Shown: positions 18,357 through 29,009, counted from the first letter of the stretch. The stretch: DNA of 64,000 nucleotides from Alphaproteobacteria bacterium (GCA_018830445.1 JAHJSN010000045.1:35362-99361), one strand, 5' to 3'. Notes: generated by a model not told the origin, from the sequence alone. Numbers and translations are program-made.

Positions 18357-20438
18357 TCAAGCCGCCCCGTGCCGGAACGGTTTCATCGGGCCGGTAGGCA
18401 CATCGGAGACTTCGCCTTCCGGACCCGGATCGTCAGGCGCGCGCGGCGAAATGAAAATGCGCGCTTCCCCGGCCGTGGAACGGGCTGCTTTCTGCGGCTG
18501 GAGCTTGCCGCCACTAGGCTGAGCCCCGCGCGCGGCCACCGCGGCAGACCTCTGCGGCCCACCGGCTGGCGCTGTCGCATCCCTCGTCGGGTGTGAGCCG
18601 TCCGGCTTTGCCGCCGTTGCCGTAGCTCTGCCTGCGTCCGGCGAGCCTGCGGGTTCCACCGGGCCGGTTGCCGCCGTGACAGGAGTTTCGGCGACAACGT
18701 CGCTCTTCGCGGCCACTTGCGTCGCACTGCCTTTGCGGGATTTGTCGGTTTGTGCCTCACCGACAAGCGCCAGCGGCGTTGCAGACGCCTGTAATTGGTC
18801 ATCGCCGTGTCCCGCGTTGGCTTTTGCAGGACGCTCGGCGGCTTCCGCCTGATTGTCGTTTCTGGGTGGCGGAGCCGTCGCCGCGACTTCTGAATTGGGC
18901 TTCTCGGCCGCGGGCTGCGCTGCAACCGGTGCTGGTTCCTCGATGACGTCCGCATCGACGACTTCGTCTGCCGCAACCGGTTTGGCCGGAACGTTTTTGG
19001 CGAAAGCAGGCTTGCCGTCCGCGCCCTTTTCGTGTCCGCCGGATTTATCTTCCGGCGGCGTCACGTCTTTGGCGTCAGCGGCGACTTCGAGAGGCGCCCC
19101 GAGCGCCACCAGTTCTTCAAGCTTGCGCGCAACGATTTCGTCGGCTGTCTTTTCCATGCTTTCCACCGGCACGCGCCAGGCGAAGGCATCGAGCGCGCCG
19201 GTCACCGGCGACACCGCAGCCCACTGTTCGGAGACGATGCTGTCGGCCGTCCACGCCGGGTCGCGTGGCGCGTTGACGGCACGCGCCAGCCATTCGCGTA
19301 CCCGGCCCTTGTCGCCGTGCTCCTCGCCCTCGATGCGCGCCATCAGCGTGCAGGCGCGCTGCGTCAGCCGGCTCTCCATCAGCGGCGCGAGTGCGTTGCG
19401 TGCCTCGGCATAGTCCTTGGCCTCGATCGCCGCGTTGGCCACCGCGATGGCGCTTTCCGCCGAATGCGGATTGAGTTGTGCGAGCTTTTTCACGCGGTCG
19501 AGCCGGTCGCGCGGACTGTCGCCGAGTCGCGCGTAGGCATATGCCGTGGCAAGGTCGGGATGCGGCGACTTCTGCCAGGTCTGCTGCAGGATCCTGGTTG
19601 CCTTGGGCGTCGATCCACGCGAGGCAAGAAGCCTGCCCGCGATGGCGCCGGCGGGCACCAGGTCGGCCGCCAGCTTGTGTGCGTCGAGGGCCAGATTGAG
19701 CGCGCGTTCCGGATCCTTGTCTTCGAGGTCCTGCGCCTGCGCGGTCAAAAGCACCGCCCGGCGACGTTCCGCGCTTGCCTTTTCGACATGACCGTTCTTT
19801 CTGGCGACGGCGAGTGTCTGCAGCGCGCCGGCCCAGTCGTGGCGCTTGCACTGCAAGTCGAACAAAGCATCTACCGGCCAGCTCAACGACGGGTTGAGCG
19901 CCATGGCGCGCTCGGCAAACTGTTTGGCGGCTTCGGTTTCGCCTTCCCGCTCTGCTTCGAGAAACAGCCCGCGCATTCCGAGCAGTTCGGTATCGGTTGA
20001 GGCGAGCATCGATTCGTAGATCCGCCGCGCGGTTGCGCGGTCGCCGGACAGTTGCGCCGCCTGCGCCCGCAACAGATGCGTCAGCGGTTCGTTCGGCATC
20101 GACTTGCGTGCCTGGATGGCATACTTCGTCGCTGTCGAGCGGTCGCCGGCCCCGATCGCGATCATGCCCGATGAAAGTGCGTCGAGCCCGCGCTTCTGCC
20201 GGCGCTTGTTGAAATAGCTGCCGATGGTAGCCGGGCTTTCCCACAGGTGCCGCAGCAGCGACCAGGCGGCGAGCACGGCGCCGCTCATGAGCGCCAGCGC
20301 GACGACGGCGTGAAATACGCTGATCTTCAGTTCATACCCTTCCCAGTTCATGATGATCTGGCCGGGATGGTCTGCAAGCCATGCAAGCCCGCTGGCAGCT
20401 GCGACGATAAAGGCGAGGAAGATGATGAGTCGGATCAT
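18357..20438 (-). CDS. hemY: HemY-like TPR protein of heme operon
   Basis: N-terminal two TM segments (GLAWLADHPGQIIMNWEGYELKISVFHAVVALALMS) plus TPR repeats, downstream of hemC-hemD-mitofilin. Confidence 0.85.
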   Translation of the reverse strand: MIRLIIFLAFIVAAASGLAWLADHPGQIIMNWEGYELKISVFHAVVALALMSGAVLAAWSLLRHLWESPATIGSYFNKRRQKRGLDALSSGMIAIGAGDRSTATKYAIQARKSMPNEPLTHLLRAQAAQLSGDRATARRIYESMLASTDTELLGMRGLFLEAEREGETEAAKQFAERAMALNPSLSWPVDALFDLQCKRHDWAGALQTLAVARKNGHVEKASAERRRAVLLTAQAQDLEDKDPERALNLALDAHKLAADLVPAGAIAGRLLASRGSTPKATRILQQTWQKSPHPDLATAYAYARLGDSPRDRLDRVKKLAQLNPHSAESAIAVANAAIEAKDYAEARNALAPLMESRLTQRACTLMARIEGEEHGDKGRVREWLARAVNAPRDPAWTADSIVSEQWAAVSPVTGALDAFAWRVPVESMEKTADEIVARKLEELVALGAPLEVAADAKDVTPPEDKSGGHEKGADGKPAFAKNVPAKPVAADEVVDADVIEEPAPVAAQPAAEKPNSEVAATAPPPRNDNQAEAAERPAKANAGHGDDQLQASATPLALVGEAQTDKSRKGSATQVAAKSDVVAETPVTAATGPVEPAGSPDAGRATATAAKPDGSHPTRDATAPAGGPQRSAAVAARGAQPSGGKLQPQKAARSTAGEARIFISPRAPDDPGPEGEVSDVPTGPMKPFRHGAA

Positions 20439-20453
20439 GATTTTCTTTCCGCC

Positions 20454-22262
20454 CTAGTTGGTGCCGGCAAGCGACGATTTCAGCTGTTCTTCGAGCGCCG
20501 CCAGCGCCTGATCGACACTATGCCGGTCGCGGACTTTGTTGAGCCAGCCTTCAGCGGCCTGCTTGCCTGCCGCAGGCAGTTCTTCGGCAAGTTTCAGGAC
20601 GTCGTCGAGCCGGCCTGCGGCAAGCGCGGATTCCATCCGCGCTACCGTTGCTTGCGAACTCTTGTCGTCGGCGTCGTGGCTGACCTTGCGGATCTTGACG
20701 ACAGAGCGCGCATTGGCCAGCAGCTGGTCGAGCACCGAATCCCCGGCAGGTGCCGAAGAGGCTTCAATGATCGCATCCGCAACCGGGCTGAACATCGACT
20801 GCAGCTTGGCGACGGAAGCAACCCCCAATGACTCGAACGGCTCCAGTTTTGCAACATCGAGAATCCCGCCGGCAGTCTGCTTCACCTGCGCCAACTCATC
20901 TGCAAAACCCTCGCCGCGTTCGATCGCACGCGTCAGCCCGCCAAGTTCGAGGGCAAGCACGATGCGCTTCGCATTCTGCGCACGGTTCTTCTCCGCCGAA
21001 ACGACGTTTTCCACCTGGCCCTGGAGGGTCGCGACCTGTTGGGCGACCGGATTGACCGCCTTGTTGACGTCGTCGGGACTTGCAAGCTTTGCGAACTTCG
21101 CGGTGACGTCGCCTTCAAGGCCGGTCAGCTGGCTTGAAATTTTTGCGGTTTCTTCCTGCACGACGCGCAAGGTGTCTCCGATCCGCGCGGCGTCGGCCTT
21201 GACCGTTTCAAGCTGCTGGCTCAGTCGTGCCGTATCATTGGCGACGCCCGAGAGCTGCCGGTCCATCCGTTGCGTGCCCGAGCGTGCCGCCTCGCTCGAC
21301 TCGGCCACCTTCGACAGACGCGCTTCGATGTCTTCGCCGACACCGGCGCGCACCGCCGCGATCTGGTTCTTCAGGGTTTCTTCAAGATCGGCCATGCGTC
21401 CGGTCAGGGAGGCAAGTCTCGGCACCACGCCGCTGTTCTTGTTGCTTTCCGCGAATGCCGTCATTGTTGCGAGCTGCTGTTCCAGTTTGCTCAAGCGCTC
21501 TTCTGGAACGTTGCCGGCCTGCCCTGCGCTTTCGCCAAGTGCGGCGGCTTTCTGGGAAAGATCCTCCTGCGCTGCCTTCAGCGCGGCCACCGACTCCTGC
21601 ATCGGTTCGAGTGCGGCGAGTCTGGCTTCCGCGTCGGCAAGCTTCTGGCCGAGCGCCTCTGTATCCGTGCTGCCCGGCGCGCCTTGCGCACTCTCCAGTG
21701 CCGCCAGCCGCTCGCTAAGCTTGGCAATGCCGGTGTCCGATTTCGAGGCTGTTTGCGAAAGTCCAAGACCGGTCTTCAACTGCGCGATCTGCGGCTGCAA
21801 CGCGTCCGCGCCAAGCAGCATCAGGAAGCCGCCGACGAGACCGGCGACGAGATGGCTGAAGAACGAACCGATTCCCGAGCCGGACCGTTGGCGCGCAGCC
21901 GTGGCGGTGGCGGCCGGTCTTGCCGACGTCGATGAACCAGCGGGCGAAGACGCCGCGGCGCCCTTCGCGGCTGTGTCTGCGGTTTTGGTATCGCCAGGCT
22001 TTGCAGCTTCGGCCGGCTTGTCGGATGCCGAAGCGGCTTCTGCGGCTTTCATCTCGGCGGCCTTGACGCCCGGCTTCGGCACGGAGGTATAGGTGCCCGG
22101 CGTGCTGCCTGAAGTTTCCGGCGCTGCCTTGGAACTGTCGCCCGCTGAAGCGCTTTTGACTTCCGTCGCCTTCAGATCGAGCGTTGCATGGGGCTTCTTG
22201 CCGCCGGCTTGATCCGGCGGGCTGGACGGTTTCTTGCCTGGGGTGAATTTCTTTTGCGACAT
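20454..22262 (-). CDS. mitofilin/Mic60-like (COG4223) inner-membrane coiled-coil protein
   Basis: Single TM (GSFFSHLVAGLVGGFLMLLGADAL), long coiled coil, C-terminal mitofilin-like tail; sits between hemD and hemY. Confidence 0.8.
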   Translation of the reverse strand: MSQKKFTPGKKPSSPPDQAGGKKPHATLDLKATEVKSASAGDSSKAAPETSGSTPGTYTSVPKPGVKAAEMKAAEAASASDKPAEAAKPGDTKTADTAAKGAAASSPAGSSTSARPAATATAARQRSGSGIGSFFSHLVAGLVGGFLMLLGADALQPQIAQLKTGLGLSQTASKSDTGIAKLSERLAALESAQGAPGSTDTEALGQKLADAEARLAALEPMQESVAALKAAQEDLSQKAAALGESAGQAGNVPEERLSKLEQQLATMTAFAESNKNSGVVPRLASLTGRMADLEETLKNQIAAVRAGVGEDIEARLSKVAESSEAARSGTQRMDRQLSGVANDTARLSQQLETVKADAARIGDTLRVVQEETAKISSQLTGLEGDVTAKFAKLASPDDVNKAVNPVAQQVATLQGQVENVVSAEKNRAQNAKRIVLALELGGLTRAIERGEGFADELAQVKQTAGGILDVAKLEPFESLGVASVAKLQSMFSPVADAIIEASSAPAGDSVLDQLLANARSVVKIRKVSHDADDKSSQATVARMESALAAGRLDDVLKLAEELPAAGKQAAEGWLNKVRDRHSVDQALAALEEQLKSSLAGTN

Positions 22263-22368
22263 GGAGCAGGTAACCTTTACGCAACGACTCTACGCGAGTT
22301 CGATCAGTCCGCTTTACACCTGAGCCTCATAGGCTCGGTTCCGGGCGTAATCTACTGGGTGAGCGGGG

Positions 22369-23103
22369 TCATAACCCGAATTGTTCCGCCATCCGGTTAA
22401 TGAGCGCAAGGACTTCTTCCGAATTCGGACGTGAAGACACTTTTACTTGCGCGGGTTTGAATGGTGCTAGCGCATCCGCAGTCGCCTGCGAGATGCATAC
22501 ACAGGCTATCTTTTCAGCCTCTTTGGCAATCCCGGCCGCCTCGATCAGCCGGACGTAGGTTCGGGACGCTTCAGGAGACATCAAAAGTACGGCGTCGAGA
22601 TGGCCTTTTGCTATGTCCGCAAGGGCTTCGTCGCTCAACTTTTCCGCCGCCTGCGCTTCATAGCAGCGGACCGTGAAGATTTCAAAACCGTGCGTGCGAA
22701 GCGCTCCTTCCAGGTCGAATGCGAGTTTGTATCCGGCGAAATGAACCAGCCGCCCGCCGGCAGGACTGGCATTCGCCGTGATCACGTCGACCAGCCCGGC
22801 GGCATTTCCCGGCCCCTCCATAACGCCGTGAAAACCAAGTTCGTGGGCGTCTCTGGCGGTCCCCTTGCCGACCGCGAATACCGGCAGCTCGACGAGGCTC
22901 TGCAACACGGGGCTCTGCGCCAGCGCACGTACGGCGTTTCGGCTGGTCACGACGATCGCCTGCACCCCGCCCGGCCCCAGATCGTTAACGGGCATGAAAC
23001 TGATGATCATCAGCGGCGACAACACCGCCGAATGGCCCGCCGCCTCCAACGCCGCCTTGGTTGAGCTGGCATCGGGTTCGGGTCTTGTGACGAGTACACG
23101 CAT
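22369..23103 (-). CDS. hemD: uroporphyrinogen-III synthase
   Basis: MRVLVTRPEPDASSTKAALEAAGHSAVLSPLM; adjacent to hemC. Confidence 0.88.
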   Translation of the reverse strand: MRVLVTRPEPDASSTKAALEAAGHSAVLSPLMIISFMPVNDLGPGGVQAIVVTSRNAVRALAQSPVLQSLVELPVFAVGKGTARDAHELGFHGVMEGPGNAAGLVDVITANASPAGGRLVHFAGYKLAFDLEGALRTHGFEIFTVRCYEAQAAEKLSDEALADIAKGHLDAVLLMSPEASRTYVRLIEAAGIAKEAEKIACVCISQATADALAPFKPAQVKVSSRPNSEEVLALINRMAEQFGL

Positions 23104-23191
23104 GATCAAGTTACCCGGTAGTCGCGGTGCTTCATTTAGCCTGCCCGAAGCGATCCGGGCGGTATATTTCATGACTATCGGCGCCTGCGAA

Positions 23192-24184
23192 CTAGAACGC
23201 CTTGAGCCTCGTCAAGAACTCGGGCCCGGCCTGGTCGAGCAGCGTACCGGCAAGTTCTTCACCGATGCGGATGGCACTCGCCGCCGGTCCGGTTCTCGTT
23301 CCACGATAGCGCTCTTTGCCGTCAGGAGACAGCACCTCGCCGCCCATCGTAAGCTGGCCGCCGGCAAGTTCCGCAAGCCCCCCGATCGGCGTCCGGCACG
23401 AACCTTCGAGTGTCTTCAGGAACGCGCGTTCCGCTGTGACGCACAGCGCCGTCGCCTCGTCGTTGAGCGGCTGCAGGAGGTCGCGGATTGCTTCGTCGTC
23501 ATCCCTGATTTCGATACCGACGGCACCCTGCGCAACGGCCGGGACCATAGTCGTCGGCTCCACGGCGGAGGTGATGCGGTCGGCCAAACCGAGCCGGTTG
23601 AGGCCAGCGCAGGCAAGAAACGTCGCATCAGCGACTCCGCTGGCAAGCTTTTCAAGCCGGGTTTGCACGTTGCCGCGAAAGCCCACGACTTCGAGGTCGG
23701 GACGCAGAAATTTCACCTGCGCAGCCCGTCTCAGGCTTGAGGTGCCGACTCTTGACCCCGCCGGCATCTCTTCGAGCGACGCATGGTTGAGGCTGATGAA
23801 GGCATCCCGCACGTCTTCGCGCGGCAGGATCGCCGACAGCCCCAGTCCCGGCGGCAGTTCGGTCGCCACATCCTTCATCGAGTGCACCGCCAGATCGATG
23901 TCCTTGGCGATCAGGGCTTCCTCGATCTCTTTGGTGAACAGCCCCTTGCCGCCGACCTCAGACAGCGGCCTGTCCTGGATTCGGTCACCCGAAGTCTTGA
24001 TGACGACGATCTCGAAGTTGTCCTCCCGCCTGCCGTGAGCCTCCATCAAGCGGCGGCGAACGTCGTGCGCCTGTGCCAGTGCCAGCGGCGATCCGCGGGT
24101 TCCGATCCTGATGACCGTGTCTTGCAAGCTGATGTCCTCGGGTGTAGGGCGGGAGCCTGACCGCCGCTTCGATTGAGGCGGCAT
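23192..24184 (-). CDS. hemC: hydroxymethylbilane synthase (porphobilinogen deaminase)
   Basis: [41 protein letters not shown]-type motif; [12 protein letters not shown]. Confidence 0.96.
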   Translation of the reverse strand: MPPQSKRRSGSRPTPEDISLQDTVIRIGTRGSPLALAQAHDVRRRLMEAHGRREDNFEIVVIKTSGDRIQDRPLSEVGGKGLFTKEIEEALIAKDIDLAVHSMKDVATELPPGLGLSAILPREDVRDAFISLNHASLEEMPAGSRVGTSSLRRAAQVKFLRPDLEVVGFRGNVQTRLEKLASGVADATFLACAGLNRLGLADRITSAVEPTTMVPAVAQGAVGIEIRDDDEAIRDLLQPLNDEATALCVTAERAFLKTLEGSCRTPIGGLAELAGGQLTMGGEVLSPDGKERYRGTRTGPAASAIRIGEELAGTLLDQAGPEFLTRLKAF

Positions 24185-24186
24185 TA

Positions 24187-25362
24187 ATGCCGTCTGGAGC
24201 CCGCGAACGCAAATCCGTTTGCATAGCGGGCGGACCCAAAGCCGTGAATTGGAGGGATTGGAAGTTGGCAGCCGCCGCGAGCGACCCGCGTGAAGCGCTT
24301 CTCCTCGGCATTGAGACGAGCTGCGACGAAACCGCCGCCGCCGTCGTCGCGCGTGGGGCCGATGGTTCCGCGCGCCTGCTGTCGTCGATTGTCCGGGCGC
24401 AGTGGGAGGAGCACGGCGCCTTCGGCGGCGTCGTACCTGAAATTGCCGCCCGCGCCCACGCCGAGTGCCTCGACGAAATTATCGCCCTGGCGCTCAAGGA
24501 AGCGGACGTATCGCTCGCTGACATCGATGCTGTTGCCGCCGCCGCCGGTCCGGGCCTGATCGGCGGGCTGATCGTCGGGGTGGTTTCGGCCAAGGCGATA
24601 GCTCTTGCCACGGCTAAGCCGTTCATCGCCGTCAACCACCTCGAAGCCCACGCGCTGACCGTCGGCCTCACCGACGGCCTGCCGCCGCCCTATCTGATGT
24701 TGCTGGTTTCCGGCGGCCATACCCAAGTCCTGCTCGTCCGCGGTGTCGCCGACTACACCCGCATTTCGACGACCATCGATGACGCGCTGGGCGAAGCCTT
24801 CGACAAGACCGCCAAGCTTCTGGGCCTGCCGCAGCCCGGCGGCCCGGCGGTGGAGAAAGCCGCCCTTGCGGGCAATCCGGACCGCTTCGAACTGCCCCGG
24901 CCGATGAAGGGCCGTGCCGAACCGCATTTCTCTTTTGCCGGCTTGAAGACCGCCGTCCGCCAGCGCGCCCGCGAAGCCGCGCCGCTCAAGGATTCCGATA
25001 TCGCCGACCTGTGCGCGTCTTTCCAGCAGGCGGTGCTCGACACAGTTCTCGATCGCTGCCGAAAGGCTATTTCAATTGCCCGGGAAGGAACCGGCAATGA
25101 GATCCGGCACTTCGTTGCCGCCGGAGGTGTCGCAGCCAATGCGGCGCTGCGCCAGGGGCTCACCGAACTTGCACGAAGCGAAGGGATGGATTTTCACGCA
25201 CCCCCGCTTGCCCTTTGCGGCGACAACGCCGCAATGATCGCCTGGGCCGGTGCCGAGCGCCTGGCGAAAGGCCTCACCGATCCACTCGGCGCCCCGGTTC
25301 ATCCGCGCTGGCCGCTTGACGGCAGTGCCGAAAAGGTGCGCGGCGCCGGCGTCAAGGCGTGA
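24187..25362 (+). CDS. tsaD: tRNA N6-threonylcarbamoyladenosine biosynthesis protein TsaD
   Basis: [37 protein letters not shown]. True start probably internal to the ORF. Confidence 0.95.
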   Translation: MPSGARERKSVCIAGGPKAVNWRDWKLAAAASDPREALLLGIETSCDETAAAVVARGADGSARLLSSIVRAQWEEHGAFGGVVPEIAARAHAECLDEIIALALKEADVSLADIDAVAAAAGPGLIGGLIVGVVSAKAIALATAKPFIAVNHLEAHALTVGLTDGLPPPYLMLLVSGGHTQVLLVRGVADYTRISTTIDDALGEAFDKTAKLLGLPQPGGPAVEKAALAGNPDRFELPRPMKGRAEPHFSFAGLKTAVRQRAREAAPLKDSDIADLCASFQQAVLDTVLDRCRKAISIAREGTGNEIRHFVAAGGVAANAALRQGLTELARSEGMDFHAPPLALCGDNAAMIAWAGAERLAKGLTDPLGAPVHPRWPLDGSAEKVRGAGVKA

Positions 25363-25428
25363 GCGCGTTTAACCCGCGGGCAAAACCGGGTAGGTTTGCT
25401 TGGATTCTGCGGCAGGGGAAAAGCATAC

Positions 25429-26424
25429 ATGGCTATCAAAAGCGTAGGTGTGATCGGCGGTGGCGCATGGGGCACCGCACTGGCCCAGACCATGGCGCTC
25501 GCCGGCCGCGACGTCGTCTTGTGGGCCTACGAACATGACACCGTCCGCGAGATCAACGAGCACCACATCAACCGCGTTTTCCTCCCCGGTGTGACAATCG
25601 AGAAAAACGTCATCGCCACCGGCAAGCTTGCCGAAGTCGCCGCCTGCGACGTTATCCTGCTTGTCCCCCCCGCCCAGCACCTGCGCCGCATCGCCAGCGA
25701 CCTGGCGGGGCACATTCCCGAAGGCCGCCCCGTCGTCGTCTGTGCGAAGGGCATCGAACAAGCGACCGGACGCCTGATGGGTGAAGTCGTCGCCGAGGCG
25801 TTGCCGCGCGCGCTGCATGCCGATCTCTCAGGTCCCAGCTTCGCCGCCGATGTCGCCCGCGGCCTGCCTGCCGCCGTCACATTGGCCTGCTCCAACGAAG
25901 CCGCCGGGCGTGAACTGGCCGACGGCCTTGGCTACCGCAATTTCAGGATCTACTGGACCTCCGACACGATCGGCGTCGAACTTGGCGGCGCGGTGAAGAA
26001 TGTTCTCGCCATCGCCGCAGGCATCGTCGATGGCAAGGCACTCGGCGCCAGCGCGCATGCCGCACTCGTCACCCGAGGCTTTGCCGAACTACGCCGCCTG
26101 GGCGAATCGCTCGGCGCCCGCCCGGAAACACTGATGGGCCTGTCAGGGCTTGGCGATCTCATCCTCACCTGCTCCAGTCCGCAATCGCGCAACATGTCGC
26201 TTGGCCGGGCGCTGGGCCAGGGCCGCACGATCAAGGAAGTCATGGGCGAGCGCCGCGCCGTCACCGAAGGCGTCTTTACTGCTGCCGCCGTGATGAGGAT
26301 CGCCGACGAAAGGAACATCGACCTGCCCATTTGCGCTGCCGTCCACGGCATCGTCGAAGACCGCCTGTCGGTCGATGATGCCATCGAGGGTCTGATGACC
26401 CGCCCGCAGCGCGCCGAAGATTGA
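25429..26424 (+). CDS. gpsA: NAD(P)-dependent glycerol-3-phosphate dehydrogenase
   Basis: VGVIGGGAWGTALAQTMA; LSGPSFAADVARGLPAAVT; GLSGLGDLILTCSS. Confidence 0.95.
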   Translation: MAIKSVGVIGGGAWGTALAQTMALAGRDVVLWAYEHDTVREINEHHINRVFLPGVTIEKNVIATGKLAEVAACDVILLVPPAQHLRRIASDLAGHIPEGRPVVVCAKGIEQATGRLMGEVVAEALPRALHADLSGPSFAADVARGLPAAVTLACSNEAAGRELADGLGYRNFRIYWTSDTIGVELGGAVKNVLAIAAGIVDGKALGASAHAALVTRGFAELRRLGESLGARPETLMGLSGLGDLILTCSSPQSRNMSLGRALGQGRTIKEVMGERRAVTEGVFTAAAVMRIADERNIDLPICAAVHGIVEDRLSVDDAIEGLMTRPQRAED

Positions 26425-26457
26425 GATCCAGGTAAGGACGGAGGGACAAGCGCCGAA

Positions 26458-27039
26458 ATGAAGAAAGCAACGCCAGCTGAGAAGCCATCAACCAAGAACG
26501 CAGCGACGAAGAAGGCGTCAGTCAAGAAGACCGCGAAGCAGAAAACACCAGCCAAGAAACCCGCTGCAAGACAATCCCCCGCCCCCGCAGCTCCGCTTCA
26601 GCGCCCCGCCTTTTGGCTCTTCAAGTCCGAGCCCGATGCCTTTTCCTTTGACGACCTGAAGAAAAAGGGAAAGAAGGGTGAGCAATGGGACGGCGTTCGC
26701 AACTACCTGGCGCGCAACAACATGCGCGCCATGGAACTGGGCGAACTCGGCTTCTTCTACCATTCGAACATCGGCCTGGAGGTTGTCGGCATCTGCGAGG
26801 TATGCAGGCTGGCTCACCCCGACTCCACGACGGATGACGACCGCTGGGAGTGCGTCGACGTCCGCGCTGTCTGCGACATGCCGACGCCCGTGAAACTGGC
26901 GGACGTTAAGGCCAATCCGAAACTGGAAAAAATGTCCCTCGTCACCTCGATGCGCTTGTCCGTGCAACCCGTCCTCGCCGAGGAATGGGAAGAAGTCTGC
27001 CGGATGGGCGGCCTCGACCCGAAAGCGATTGCCAAATGA
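26458..27039 (+). CDS. EVE-domain protein with Lys/Ala-rich N-terminal tail
   Basis: FWLFKSEPDAFSFDDL...WDGVRNYLARNNMRAMELGELGFFYHSN. Confidence 0.9.
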   Translation: MKKATPAEKPSTKNAATKKASVKKTAKQKTPAKKPAARQSPAPAAPLQRPAFWLFKSEPDAFSFDDLKKKGKKGEQWDGVRNYLARNNMRAMELGELGFFYHSNIGLEVVGICEVCRLAHPDSTTDDDRWECVDVRAVCDMPTPVKLADVKANPKLEKMSLVTSMRLSVQPVLAEEWEEVCRMGGLDPKAIAK

Positions 27040-27041
27040 TG
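27003..27041 (+). repeat. 39-bp direct repeat, left copy (EVE stop/methyltransferase start junction)
   Basis: gatgggcggcctcgacccgaaagcgattgccaaatgatg; one mismatch to 27152-27190. Confidence 0.9.
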
Positions 27042-27151
27042 CCAAGCCCTACCAAGGCGACCAGCCGCGACTGCGGCTGCGGGGCAAGCCCCGCCCGCGC
27101 GGAGGCCCGTCGCCGAACGCAGTTCGGAGGCGGATCAGCCGCGAGCGAAAC

Positions 27152-27190
27152 GATGCGCGGCCTCGACCCGAAAGCGATTGCCAAATGATG
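27152..27190 (+). repeat. 39-bp direct repeat, right copy
   Basis: gatgcgcggcctcgacccgaaagcgattgccaaatgatg; 149 bp offset from the left copy. Confidence 0.9.
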
Positions 27191-27874
27191 GACAACGCTC
27201 CCCACTCCCGCCGCGACCGCCAGTCCCGAGTCGATTTCATCCACGCCAACACGCGCCTGTTCGCCCCGGGTCTCGTGCCGGAAATCAAGCTGCATCTGGC
27301 CGATGAAAGTCTGCCGATGTGGGAAAAGACCGAAGCCGAATTGGGTGAATTGAACCTGCCGCCGCCGTTTTGGGCCTTCGCCTGGGTCGGCGGGCAGGCG
27401 CTGGCGCGCTACGTCCTCGATAACCCGCTACTCGTTGCCGGCAAGCGCGTCCTCGACCTGGGCTCCGGCAGCGGCATCGTAGCGATTGCAGCGATGCAGG
27501 CCGGTGCGTCAACCGCTTGCGCAGCCGATATCGACGCCTATTCCTCGGTTGCCGCGTCGCTTAATGCACACGCCAACGTCGTCATCATCGACATCGCGGA
27601 GACGGATCTGCTCGACTCGACGCCGGTAGACATCGACGTGCTCCTCGTCGGCGACTTGTTCTACGAGCGCGGCATGTCCGAGCGCGTTTTCGCCTTCATC
27701 GGCCGCATGGCGGCGGCCGGGGCGGTGGTCCTGGTCGGCGATCCAAAGCGCAGCTATTTTCCCTTCGACCTGTTCGATACCGTCGCCCGCTACGACGTCG
27801 CGACAAGTCGCGACATCGAGGACAGCGACGTCAAACCGGCCGACGTCTGGCGCTTGAAACCGGCAGCCGCTTGA
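27185..27874 (+). CDS. class I SAM methyltransferase (ETFB lysine methyltransferase-like)
   Basis: GKRVLDLGSGSGIVAIAAMQAGA; LLVGDLFYERGMSERV; PPPFWAFAWVGGQALARYVLDNP. Confidence 0.85.
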   Translation: MMDNAPHSRRDRQSRVDFIHANTRLFAPGLVPEIKLHLADESLPMWEKTEAELGELNLPPPFWAFAWVGGQALARYVLDNPLLVAGKRVLDLGSGSGIVAIAAMQAGASTACAADIDAYSSVAASLNAHANVVIIDIAETDLLDSTPVDIDVLLVGDLFYERGMSERVFAFIGRMAAAGAVVLVGDPKRSYFPFDLFDTVARYDVATSRDIEDSDVKPADVWRLKPAAA

Positions 27875-27893
27875 ACCGACGCTGCCGCTCGGC

Positions 27894-28085
27894 TCAGAGA
27901 TACTTTACCGCCCCGTGGAGCAGAATCGCTGAACCGAACGACAAAGATGCGACGAGACCGAGCGCCGCGCAGGTCGCAAGAATGTCTCGCGTCATCCACG
28001 GATGCACGACGTTGTTGGTCGGTTTCAGCCTCCGCAACGCGTAGTAGGTCAGTGCCAGCAGACCCAACCCCAGAATGATTTCCAT
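27894..28085 (-). CDS. small membrane protein, function unknown
   Basis: Two hydrophobic segments: MEIILGLGLLALTYYAL and ILATCAALGLVASLSFGSAILLHG. Confidence 0.55.
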   Translation of the reverse strand: MEIILGLGLLALTYYALRRLKPTNNVVHPWMTRDILATCAALGLVASLSFGSAILLHGAVKYL

Positions 28086-28145
28086 CTCATTGGACTTTCA
28101 CTTGCGCGATCGAGCCGCGTCGGCCTCGCTTGGATCGCTTTGATT

Positions 28146-28349
28146 TTAAGATAGGCTGCGGCGCACGAATTCCGCTGCGACGACGGCAACCATCGCAGCA
28201 ATAAAGCTGCCTGCGAGCACCATGACGCTCGTATTGGAAGGTTGCGCTTCGGGCTCGTAATTCTCGTCGCGGTTCTGCACTTCGCACGAGGCTTGCGCCT
28301 CGGCCGTTGCGGCAGCCGGCCTGGGAGTTCGGTGTTCGATATTTGCCAT
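28146..28349 (-). CDS. small single-TM hypothetical protein
   Basis: C-terminal TM VMVLAGSFIAAMVAVVAAEFVRR; start inferred. Confidence 0.5.
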   Translation of the reverse strand: MANIEHRTPRPAAATAEAQASCEVQNRDENYEPEAQPSNTSVMVLAGSFIAAMVAVVAAEFVRRSLS

Positions 28350-28424
28350 CACACGCACCTGCGTTGTCCGCCGGTCAAGCACGGATGACCGGCGGCGCGT
28401 TGAGTAATCGGGACGTGCGGTGGA

Positions 28425-28721
28425 TTAGTTCTTTGCGGAACCGGTAGAGGCGCCGACGAATCTGGCCGTCTTGAAAACGTAGCCGTTTTCATCGGCAGAA
28501 TAGGTCAGCGTGAGCTGGGAGCCGGCAACGGCTTCGCCTTCGACGGCGACCGTCTTGTCGAGAATGATCGTCGAGTTGTCGCCGAGTTGAATGCGCCCGG
28601 CGGAGTCGATCGATTTGACCGTGCCCGTCAGCGCCTCATACGTTGTCGCGGCGGCAGGAAGCGTAACGGCTAATGAGGAAAGTGCGAGTAGTGAAGTGGC
28701 AACAACAGCGCTCTTGCGCAT
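28425..28721 (-). CDS. DUF1344-like secreted protein
   Basis: Signal peptide then ALTGTVKSIDSAGRIQLGDNSTIILDKTVAVEGEAVAGSQLTLTYS. Confidence 0.75.
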   Translation of the reverse strand: MRKSAVVATSLLALSSLAVTLPAAATTYEALTGTVKSIDSAGRIQLGDNSTIILDKTVAVEGEAVAGSQLTLTYSADENGYVFKTARFVGASTGSAKN

Positions 28722-29009
28722 GGGTTTTGCTCGCGGGAGGGGTGATGTTTCCCGACCGGGGGCAGCTCTAGGACCTGTCCCCCGACCGTCCCGGTTTCGA
28801 ACCGGGCAGAGCAACCGTTCTCCCGAAAAGCGGCCGTCTCTGAGCCCGCTAATTGGAGATGCTTACTCGGTTTGTACATCGCCCGAATCCGCATGGCTGA
28901 TACTCTAAAAAAACATGGGTTTCATTCAGCGCACTCCGTTCGACACGGTCCCGCCGCCATACTGTCAAAGCCGCGCGGACTGTCGATTGGCCGTTTGCGA
29001 CGCCAAGCC

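Noticed and set aside
20536-22092. 518-aa + strand ORF
   Set aside because: Antisense to the mitofilin-like gene; Ser/Ala-rich low-complexity translation.
28780-28810. cccggtttcgaaccggg, resembling a tRNA T-arm
   Set aside because: No acceptor, D-arm or anticodon arm around it; just a short palindrome.
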